From assembly GCA_964371935.1 (NCBI GenBank), contig CAYJOT010000029.1:1-8949 (forward strand): DNA of 8,949 bases, given 5' to 3'. Of the stretch, positions 1 to 5,083 are shown piece by piece. Within the stretch, counting starts at the first letter, position 1. Each line of letters starts with the position of its first letter. Origin of the DNA: JACQRW01 sp964371935 (GTDB lineage: Bacteria; Patescibacteriota; Minisyncoccia; Sungbacterales; HO2-52-23). Under the pieces are notes generated by a model. It searched no databases. It had not been told where the DNA came from and saw nothing but the letters and a program-made list of their open reading frames with translations. A program made the translations under genes and the position numbers.

Positions 1-37
1 ATGTCATTGTATTTTGGTTAAGATATGTTGTTCTCAT
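1..37 (-). CDS. Second prepilin gene, 5' end only (runs off the left edge)
   Basis: The ATG lies at 35-37 and 12 codons are visible. They are identical, base for base, to the first 12 codons of the complete prepilin gene at 187-777 (start MRTTYLNQNTMT), and the same GAAAGG ribosome-binding site lies upstream. The hydrophobic pilin segment would begin a few codons past the window edge, so its identity is inferred from the perfect match. It is read in the same direction as the other pil genes, just after the terminator of the complete pilin gene, so it appears to be a separately transcribed tandem paralogue. Confidence 0.75.
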   Translation of the reverse strand, partial: MRTTYLNQNTMT

Positions 38-55
38 AATACTCGACCTTTCAAA
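1..55. repeat. 55-bp perfect direct repeat, copy 1 (pilin 5' region)
   Basis: Bases 1-55 match 741-795 without a mismatch. The shared stretch covers the first 12 codons, the start codon, the ribosome-binding site and the short leader of the two prepilin genes. Beyond it the copies diverge, but they share the 14-base string AGATATGCACAGGC at 111-124 and 850-863, so the homologous unit extends over about 124 bp. This is a tandem pilin duplication whose 5' gene end is conserved or has been homogenised. Confidence 0.95.
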
Positions 56-76
56 ATATGTAAGCGACTACTCTTC

Positions 77-105
77 ATGATAGGGGGTTTTTGAAATTGA
101 TACAA
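77..105 (-). promoter_or_regulatory. Putative sigma70 promoter of the left prepilin gene
   Basis: On the minus strand a -10 hexamer TATCAT (77-82) lies 17 bases from TTGTAT (100-105, three of six matches to the -35 consensus). The same -10 hexamer is used in front of the complete pilin gene. The predicted start is about 33 bases upstream of the ATG at 37. The weak -35 makes this tentative, but an upstream terminator at 133-162 means the left pilin needs its own promoter. Confidence 0.4.
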
Positions 106-132
106 GAGCGAGATATGCACAGGCATATACAC

Positions 133-162
133 AAAAACCTCCGCATAGGTACGGAGGTTTTT
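133..162 (-). terminator. Rho-independent terminator of the prepilin gene (symmetrical)
   Basis: A perfect inverted repeat pairs AAAAACCTCCG (133-143) with CGGAGGTTTTT (152-162) around an 8-base loop. The GC core of six pairs is followed by five Ts on either strand, so it could work in both directions. On the minus strand it begins about 25 bases past the pilin stop codon, which fits termination of that transcript. It separates the two pilin cassettes. Confidence 0.9.
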
Positions 163-186
163 ATTGTTCAGAGAAAGAATCGCGGA

Positions 187-777
187 TTACGGTGTTATAT
201 CATAGCATCCTCTGCCGGCAGCGGCAGTGGCGGTACAATTAGAAGACCCGGTATCACCACCAAATACAGTAGTTTCAGTAAGTAAGGTGGCTCCAACGCA
301 TACTCCCGTGGTAATTGAACAACGATCCGCATCCGAAGTCATTGCGGCAATTGCGGGATCTTCTACTGGAGCACCCGTGTGGAAGTATTGGCATGTTCCA
401 CCTGGCGTGTCAGTACATGTGGTATTTCCTACAACTCCGGGAGTGGTTATGAGTGCGTCATATAGATACCCCGTTCCCAGAATCGGATCAGCGGGCCATG
501 AGGCAATGAATGTCGGTACGAGACTGGCTGTAGCAATCGGATACACCCTGTTGGAATCATAATACAACTCAAGCGCCAATTTCGCCTGGTTCATGTCCGC
601 AACCCGTCTTGTATCGCGCGACTTCTTGCGTGCGGTGTTGAGCGATGCCAGCACAATGGATGCGAGCACGCCGATGATTGCGATGACCACCAAAAGCTCG
701 ATCAGGGTAAAACCTTTGTTTCCTCGTTTTTTTGTTAAAAATGTCATTGTATTTTGGTTAAGATATGTTGTTCTCAT
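187..777 (-). CDS. Type IV pilin-like prepilin (class III signal, 196 aa)
   Basis: This is the structural subunit precursor of a type IV pilus or pseudopilus. A 22-residue leader ends in the basic stretch KKRGNKG and is followed by FTLIELLVVIAIIGVLASIV. Prepilin peptidase would cut after Gly22, leaving Phe as mature residue 1 and Glu28 as the conserved Glu5. Residues 23 to about 45 form the hydrophobic helix for membrane retention and fibre packing. The remainder is a small globular domain with six cysteines, which could form disulphides, and a YP-containing segment near residue 79 of the kind common in Patescibacteria pilins. The ATG at 777 is preferred over the internal ATG (residue 11) because GAAAGG lies about nine bases ahead of it and the internal one has no such site. 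It has its own promoter (805-833) and terminator (133-162), so it can be expressed apart from the assembly genes. Its exact role (major or minor pilin) cannot be told. Confidence 0.92.
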   Translation of the reverse strand: MRTTYLNQNTMTFLTKKRGNKGFTLIELLVVIAIIGVLASIVLASLNTARKKSRDTRRVADMNQAKLALELYYDSNRVYPIATASLVPTFIASWPADPILGTGYLYDALITTPGVVGNTTCTDTPGGTCQYFHTGAPVEDPAIAAMTSDADRCSITTGVCVGATLLTETTVFGGDTGSSNCTATAAAGRGCYDITP

Positions 778-795
778 AATACTCGACCTTTCAAA
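741..795. repeat. 55-bp perfect direct repeat, copy 2 (pilin 5' region)
   Basis: This is the second copy of the repeat at 1-55. It spans the start codon (775-777), the ribosome-binding site and codons 1-12 of the complete prepilin gene. Confidence 0.95.
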
Positions 796-804
796 TTTGT
801 AAGG

Positions 805-833
805 ATGATACTTCTATACTATCTGGTTTTCAA
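805..833 (-). promoter_or_regulatory. Sigma70-type promoter of the prepilin gene
   Basis: On the minus strand TTGAAA (828-833, five of six to TTGACA) and TATCAT (805-810, five of six to TATAAT) are separated by exactly 17 bases. Transcription would start near 798, giving a leader of about 20 bases that contains the GAAAGG ribosome-binding site. It lies between the end of the DUF4430-like gene (870) and the pilin start, with no clear terminator in between. The pilin could therefore be made both from this promoter, probably at high level, and by read-through from the assembly operon. Confidence 0.7.
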
Positions 834-869
834 AATGAGCGCAAGGTAAAGATATGCACAGGCCGTGGG

Positions 870-1358
870 TTAGCGTTCCAGTTTGATGCGGTAATAGTCA
901 TTGCCGGAAACAGTTATCTGGTCAATAGATTTGGTGATGCGCGTATCATACCGGTAGATGTTCCATGAACCCCGACGTCCGTCCGGGGAGCCGGTCTTAG
1001 CAGAGATGCCGGCCAACTCTTCAATTTTTCCCTGCTTGATGCGGAGCGAGAAGTTTGCGGTTTTCGCGATCTCGGCAAGCACGGCTGCAAATTCGTAGCG
1101 TCCCGGCCCGAGCTCGCTTTCAAAAAGCCGCCTCTGTGTGCCGTCAAAATCTATTTCCACCCATGCGCGTCCTGTTTTCTCCAACACAAGCAGCCGACTC
1201 TCCGGATTAATGTACTGTTCGATTTCCCGGGAAAACGCGCTGGTGAGCGCCAGCGTGCTTGCCATTGAGATGAGCGATACGAACCCGAGGGCGATCCATG
1301 GCAGGGTCGGATTGAAATGATGATAGAATTTCTTTTTCATGATTGATAGTTGTCTCAT
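870..1358 (-). CDS. Membrane-anchored DUF4430-like protein of the pilus operon (162 aa)
   Basis: No characterised homologue is recognised. Residues about 19-42 form one hydrophobic helix (PWIALGFVSLISMASTLAL) after a short basic N-terminus, so the remaining 120 residues probably lie outside the membrane. The C-terminal part, from about residue 63, resembles the DUF4430 (transcobalamin-C-like, beta-grasp) pattern: an opening strand AWVEIDF, a helix FAAVLAEIAKTANFSL, then GSWNIYRYD, a TKSIDQITV strand and the closing SGNDYYRIKLER, matching the family's GkyW-yyvNG ... dGD-v-w-y layout. This assignment is from pattern memory, not a search. The start codon overlaps the pilD stop as ATGA (1355-1358), implying translational coupling and a role in pilus biogenesis or as an accessory envelope or surface component. 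An internal ATG at residue 7 is a possible alternative start. It lies directly upstream of the pilin promoter. Confidence 0.7.
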   Translation of the reverse strand: MRQLSIMKKKFYHHFNPTLPWIALGFVSLISMASTLALTSAFSREIEQYINPESRLLVLEKTGRAWVEIDFDGTQRRLFESELGPGRYEFAAVLAEIAKTANFSLRIKQGKIEELAGISAKTGSPDGRRGSWNIYRYDTRITKSIDQITVSGNDYYRIKLER

Positions 1359-2179
1359 ACCAGTATACCAAGTCCGGTCTGATTAAGGAAGAGGGAAGAG
1401 AAGAAATAAGCAAGCGCACCTCCAAGCAGAATAAATGGGCCGAATGGGATCTGCTGGTGCAGGTGTTTTTTCCCTGCGAGCAAAAGAAAGCCGCCCACAA
1501 TGCCGCCGCTCCAGAACGCAAAGAGAAATGCGGCAATGGCTGCGGGAAATCCGACAATAAGAGAAGTTGCAAAGATAAGTTTTACGTCGCCAAATCCCAT
1601 CCACCGCCCGGCTGAAAAAAACCACAGGCCGCCCAGTATGCCTGCGGCGAGCAGCGCTACACCAAGGTCGTACGGGGCCACCCGGATCGTGCCCATGGGT
1701 ACGGCAGCGCTTCTGACTATGACGGCACCAAGGCCGATCATACCCAGAATCAGCGTGGCGCCGTCAGGAATGGTCTGATATCGGAGATCCGACACCAAGA
1801 TCACCAAAACCGCCGGTATGCCAATGGCAAGTCCTGCAAACGCGAGCGGCTGTGCGTTCATCCAAGGGCTCCCCGAAACCAAAGTCCAGAATCCCGCAAC
1901 ATACGCGATGGCGCATGCCAGCTCCACCAGCGGGTATTGCCACGAGATCTTGATTTTGCAGTGGCGGCAGCGCATTTTCTGGATCAGGAAGCTTGCGACA
2001 GGCACGAGTTCTTGCCATGAAAGCGTCTTATTGCAGCGCACGCAGTGGGACCGGCCTTGCAGCGTTTCTCCTTTGTGTCCGCGTATGATGATGACATTTA
2101 AAAAACTGCCAACGGCAAGCCCAAGACAGAAGATGATAATGGTCAGTAGTAGTTCGATCACGGAGATGTTTTGTGTCAT
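1355..2179 (-). CDS. pilD: Prepilin peptidase / N-methyltransferase PilD (A24A family)
   Basis: This inner-membrane aspartic peptidase cleaves prepilin leaders after the conserved Gly and usually methylates the new N-terminus. With the start chosen here it has 274 residues. The N-terminal part has GSFLNV (24-29) and a cytoplasmic zinc-type site with two CxxC pairs (C46/C49 and C71/C74) followed by W and P residues typical of PilD. The catalytic aspartates are Asp131 in DLRYQTIPDG and Asp198 in GFGDVK; the usual IPFGPF motif is near residue 244. About seven hydrophobic segments are visible. The reading frame opens 12 codons earlier, but those codons lie inside a palindromic repeat and do not look like PilD. 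ATG 2177-2179 is preceded by AGG at a six-base spacing and starts the expected MTQNISVIELLL. The start codon and ribosome site themselves sit in the repeat element. The stop overlaps the next gene as ATGA. Confidence 0.95.
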   Translation of the reverse strand: MTQNISVIELLLTIIIFCLGLAVGSFLNVIIIRGHKGETLQGRSHCVRCNKTLSWQELVPVASFLIQKMRCRHCKIKISWQYPLVELACAIAYVAGFWTLVSGSPWMNAQPLAFAGLAIGIPAVLVILVSDLRYQTIPDGATLILGMIGLGAVIVRSAAVPMGTIRVAPYDLGVALLAAGILGGLWFFSAGRWMGFGDVKLIFATSLIVGFPAAIAAFLFAFWSGGIVGGFLLLAGKKHLHQQIPFGPFILLGGALAYFFSSLFLNQTGLGILV

Positions 2180-2243
2180 TCCCGACCTGATCGGGAATCC
2201 ATGCAGTATTGGCACTGGATTCCCGCTTTCGCGGGAATGACAC
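2173..2243. repeat. Palindromic doublet element at the pilC/pilD junction
   Basis: The ends are a 12-bp inverted repeat: GTGTCATTCCCG (2173-2184) and its complement (2232-2243). Inside, each arm is itself a hairpin: ATTCCCGA/TCGGGAAT with a 5-base loop (2179-2199) and ATTCCCGC/GCGGGAAT with a 4-base loop (2219-2238). It fills nearly all of the 65 bases between the pilC stop and the pilD start. The motif ATTCCCGCTTTCGCGGGAAT belongs to a class of intergenic repeats seen in many bacterial genomes (from memory). Its left end supplies the pilD ATG. Confidence 0.9.
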
Positions 2244-2244
2244 G

Positions 2245-3447
2245 CTAAAACGAACCAATCAAATTATAGATCGGCACCAGCACTGACGCTACTAAGACGC
2301 CGACGCCAATGCCCAGCAATACGATCATGATGGGCTCGATCAAGGCAACGAGGTTTTCGACGAGCGAGTCAACCTCTTTCTGGTAGAAACGCGCAATGCT
2401 TCCGAGGATAAAATCAAGCCGGCCCGATGACTCGCCGATGCGGATCATCTGCGTGACAAGAACCGGTACTTCCGGGCTTCGTTCAAGCGCTGCCGATATA
2501 GTGTTGCCTCCTTTCACCGACTCCACCGCGTTCTGGATGACTTCCTGAAAAACAACATTGCCCACCACGTCGCTGGTGATAGTGAGCGCGCGGATAATGG
2601 GAATGCCGCCGACAATGAGCGTCCGCAGGTTGTCGGCAAAGCGGGTCATATACAATTTTTGATACAACTCGCCGAATACCGGGACTTTGAGCTGCAGCCG
2701 GTGCGCAAACTTTTTGCCTTGCGGCGTAGCCACCCATCGCCACAAGGCAACGGCTCCGCCAACGAGCGCTACCAGCAGAACCACTCCCCATTGGCGCAGA
2801 AAGACCGATAATTCTATGATAAATCTGGTATAGAACGGGATAGGCACAGCGGCTTCCTCAAAGATTGCGGTCAGGCGCGGCATGATAACGGTGAGCATCA
2901 GCACCACAACGATAATAAACGTGCTGAAAATAAATAGCGGGTAGATCATGGCGTTGCGCGCTTTGGTGGTCAGGTAGTATGAGCGCTCAAGATAGTCGGC
3001 AAGATAGAGAAACACTTCCTGCAGTTTTCCGGACTCCTCGGCCGCGCGGACCAAATTGACGTAAAACAACGAGAAAATCGCTGGATGCTTGGCAAGGGCC
3101 TGCGAGAGCGCAAGGCCTCCGTTGACATCATCAACCATGGTAGTAAGCGCCAGCCGCAGTTTTGGTTTTGCGGCATCGCTCGCAAGCGTCCGCAGCGCCT
3201 GTATGACCGGAATCTGTGCTTCAAAAAGCGTTGCAAGCTGCCGCGAGAGGATGACCACATCCTTTTGTTTTACCCGCCTGCCAAAGTTGATCTCAAGAAG
3301 GGATTTTGTTGCCTGCGCATGGATCGCGACAACGGTCAGTTCATTGCGGTGCAGCGCATCAAGAGCTGCCTCCTGTGAGGAGGTCTCAATGATTCCCGAG
3401 CGTATCTCGCCCGTTTTAGTGCGCGCTTTGTATTCGAATGAAGGCAT
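2245..3447 (-). CDS. pilC: Type IV pilus inner-membrane platform protein PilC (GspF family)
   Basis: This integral membrane platform couples the PilB and PilT motors to pilin insertion and removal. It has 400 residues, the normal family length. It opens with MPSFEYKARTKTGEIRSG, the standard PilC N-terminus. Two GspF repeats follow, about residues 65-190 (RQLATLFEAQIPVIQALRTL, then EESGKL) and 268-390 (ADNLRTLIVGGIPIIRALTI, then GESSGRL). Membrane helices lie near 171-193, 218-240 and 372-394, the last being EPIMIVLLGIGVGVLVASVL. The frame could start three codons upstream at a GTG, but the ATG at 3445-3447 gives the conserved N-terminus. GGAAAG ten bases upstream is a possible ribosome site and belongs to the adjacent palindromic element. 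It lies between pilT and pilD with about 65 bases on each side, both filled by palindromic repeats. Confidence 0.96.
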   Translation of the reverse strand: MPSFEYKARTKTGEIRSGIIETSSQEAALDALHRNELTVVAIHAQATKSLLEINFGRRVKQKDVVILSRQLATLFEAQIPVIQALRTLASDAAKPKLRLALTTMVDDVNGGLALSQALAKHPAIFSLFYVNLVRAAEESGKLQEVFLYLADYLERSYYLTTKARNAMIYPLFIFSTFIIVVVLMLTVIMPRLTAIFEEAAVPIPFYTRFIIELSVFLRQWGVVLLVALVGGAVALWRWVATPQGKKFAHRLQLKVPVFGELYQKLYMTRFADNLRTLIVGGIPIIRALTITSDVVGNVVFQEVIQNAVESVKGGNTISAALERSPEVPVLVTQMIRIGESSGRLDFILGSIARFYQKEVDSLVENLVALIEPIMIVLLGIGVGVLVASVLVPIYNLIGSF

Positions 3448-3454
3448 AATGGAC

Positions 3455-3514
3455 ACACTTTCCAGACTAAGTCTGGAATCTCGGAACTTATTCCAGACTT
3501 AGTCTGGAAAGTGT
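3455..3514. repeat. Palindromic doublet element at the pilT/pilC junction
   Basis: A perfect 25-bp inverted repeat (3455-3479 and 3490-3514) surrounds a 10-base spacer. Each arm also contains its own near-perfect palindrome TTCCAGACTAAGTCTGGAA or its TTA variant, with a 9-bp stem. It can fold either as one long hairpin or as two small ones. It fills the gap between the pilT stop (whose first base it includes) and the pilC start. The build is the same as that of the 2173-2243 element but the sequence is unrelated. No T-tract follows, so it is not a typical terminator. Confidence 0.93.
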
Positions 3515-4596
3515 CACCCTTCTCTCATGATTGACTGAATTTCGCTGGGGTTGGTGGAGTAGAGCAGGGCGTTTTCGAGAGAGATCTCTCCGCGCCTGAT
3601 CAGCTCTATCAACGAGTGGTTTAAGCTGATCATGCCCTGTTCGGAACTGGTTTCAATGACCATGTTCAGCTCGTGCGTTTTATTTTCCCGGATGAGATTG
3701 CGTATTGCGGTATTTGCCATCATGACTTCAACTGCCGGAATCAGCCCGCCGTTGATGCGCGGAATCAGGCGCTGCGACACAATGCCGATCAGGGTTGAGG
3801 CAAGCTGGCTGCGGATCTGATTTTGCTGGTTTGGCTCGAAAATATCAATGATGCGGTCAACGGTCTGCGAAGCATTATTGGTGTGCAGAGTTGAGACGAT
3901 AAGGTGTCCGGTCTCGGCTGCGGTCACGGCCGTGCCCACGGTTTCAACATCGCGCATCTCGCCGACCATGGCAACGTCCACGTCCTCGCGGAACAGGGAC
4001 TTGAGGGCCCGGTGGAAGTCGAGGGTATCGGACCCAACCTCGCGCTGGTCAATAGTTGCGCGGTCCGAGGTAAAGAGGTATTCGATCGGGTCTTCAATGG
4101 TGATGATGTGATCGGCGCGCGTGTGGTTGATGTAATCAATGAGTGCTGCAAGCGTGGTGGATTTGCCGTGTCCGGTCGGTCCGGTCACCAGCAAAAACCC
4201 CTGGGTGAATGCGGCAAACGTCTCAATGATCGGCGGGAGCTGCAGTTCTTCAAGGGTGCGAATCTTGGTGGGAATGAGCCGGAGCGCGGCGCCGATGAAT
4301 CCGCGCTGGAAAAAGGCATTGACGCGAAACCGCACCCGATCGCGGAAGTTGTATGAGAGGTCAATCTCCTTTTCGCGCATAAATCGTTCCCGCTGCTCTT
4401 CATTGAGAATCGTAAAAACGAATGCAGCCGCCATGTCCGGCGTAATAATGTCGTGCTGGAGGATCGGCATTAATGCGCTGTCAATGCGCATGGTCGGATG
4501 CCTGCCAACTGAAATGTGGAGATCTGAAGAGTTTTGTTTGATAACCGTGGAAAGCACATCTTCAAAGATTTGTGATGCGTTGTGGGGGGTTGGCAT
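3514..4596 (-). CDS. pilT: Twitching motility / pilus retraction ATPase PilT
   Basis: This cytoplasmic hexameric secretion ATPase drives pilus depolymerisation and retraction. With the ATG at 4594-4596 it has 360 residues, close to family length. The N-terminal PAS-like part has SSDLHISVGRHPTMRID. The motor domain carries a Walker A variant GPTGHGKST (139-147), an Asp box ITIEDPIEY (165-173), Walker B VDVAMVGEMRD (206-216) and a His box TGHLIVSTLHTN (229-240). The PilT hallmark AIRNLIRE is at 297-304, which separates it from PilB. The Walker A has His where Ser is usual. The frame is open 43 codons further upstream, but that part overlaps the response-regulator gene and has no family similarity. 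No good ribosome-binding site precedes the ATG; only 17 AT-rich bases separate it from the regulator stop, so coupled translation is likely. Confidence 0.96.
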   Translation of the reverse strand: MPTPHNASQIFEDVLSTVIKQNSSDLHISVGRHPTMRIDSALMPILQHDIITPDMAAAFVFTILNEEQRERFMREKEIDLSYNFRDRVRFRVNAFFQRGFIGAALRLIPTKIRTLEELQLPPIIETFAAFTQGFLLVTGPTGHGKSTTLAALIDYINHTRADHIITIEDPIEYLFTSDRATIDQREVGSDTLDFHRALKSLFREDVDVAMVGEMRDVETVGTAVTAAETGHLIVSTLHTNNASQTVDRIIDIFEPNQQNQIRSQLASTLIGIVSQRLIPRINGGLIPAVEVMMANTAIRNLIRENKTHELNMVIETSSEQGMISLNHSLIELIRRGEISLENALLYSTNPSEIQSIMREG

Positions 4597-4613
4597 AAAA
4601 AATACGATAAAAA

Positions 4614-4997
4614 TTATTGAGCGAGTACCTCTTTTACTTTTGCGGAAACTTCGCTCGGGGTGAAATGCGCTTTGATAATATAGCCGTCGGCTCCAAGCTG
4701 CATGCCGCGCTCGATATCTTGCCACTGTCCGAAGTTGGTCAGGAAGAGAATCTTCGGATGCCCAAGAGACGCGTCGGCACGCAGTTTTTGAAGCACATCA
4801 AAGCCGTCCATGGCCGGCATAACCACATCAAGCAGGATAACGTCCGGTTTCATCGTTGCCGCGAGCTTTATCCCGACTTTGCCGTCGTTGGCCGCCTCAA
4901 CTTCAAATCCTTCGCCCTTGAATTTCATCACATACATATCGGCGATAAACGGGTCGTCATCAATGATGAGAATTTTTTTTAGTGTGGGTTTGTTCAT
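4614..4997 (-). CDS. Stand-alone receiver-domain response regulator (CheY/PilG/PilH-like)
   Basis: This is a single-domain two-component receiver of 127 residues with no output domain. The acidic pocket is IIDDDPF (Asp13-15), the phospho-acceptor is Asp57 in VILLDVVMP, and the switch residues are Thr87 in LFLTN and Lys109 in YIIKA. All active-site positions are present, so it should be phosphorylated by a histidine kinase encoded elsewhere. Lying between pilB and pilT, it probably acts by protein contact on pilus motors, as PilG/PilH do in Pseudomonas twitching systems (known by analogy; inferred here). AAAGG eight bases upstream supports the ATG at 4995-4997. A possible promoter (5054-5083) in front could express it and the genes beyond apart from pilB. 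Confidence 0.93.
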   Translation of the reverse strand: MNKPTLKKILIIDDDPFIADMYVMKFKGEGFEVEAANDGKVGIKLAATMKPDVILLDVVMPAMDGFDVLQKLRADASLGHPKILFLTNFGQWQDIERGMQLGADGYIIKAHFTPSEVSAKVKEVLAQ

Positions 4998-5053
4998 AGA
5001 AGTGGCCTTTGCTTTTCACTTTTGTCCTTTGTCGTTTGGCATACCTATACTAT

Positions 5054-5083
5054 ATCATATATCTATTTTCTATACCACCTCAA
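5054..5083 (-). promoter_or_regulatory. Possible internal promoter ahead of the response regulator
   Basis: On the minus strand TTGAGG (5078-5083, four of six) and TATGAT (5054-5059, five of six) are 18 bases apart, inside a very AT-rich 72-base gap that follows pilB. The -35 lies in the last codons of pilB. The predicted leader is about 50 bases. AT-rich gaps yield such matches by chance, so this is tentative. Confidence 0.35.

Noticed and set aside
833..870. Terminator between the DUF4430-like gene and the pilin promoter
   Set aside because: Only a weak imperfect GCACAGGCCGTG palindrome is present, without a T-tract.
2180..2215. PilD extended by 12 residues at the N-terminus
   Set aside because: Those codons lie inside the palindromic repeat and do not resemble PilD; the ATG at 2177-2179 has a ribosome site and gives the normal N-terminus.
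2173..2243. CRISPR or terminator interpretation of the palindromic elements
   Set aside because: There are no regularly spaced repeats with spacers, and no T-tract follows the hairpins on either strand.
3448..3456. PilC starting at the upstream GTG
   Set aside because: The ATG at 3445-3447 gives the conserved MPSFEYKAR start; the GTG lies in the palindromic element.
3904..4356. Long plus-strand open frames opposite pilT and other pil genes
   Set aside because: They are antisense shadows of strongly conserved genes, with no ribosome sites and no recognisable domains.
4597..4725. PilT extended by 43 residues
   Set aside because: The extension overlaps the response-regulator coding sequence in another frame, is Arg-rich and lacks family similarity.
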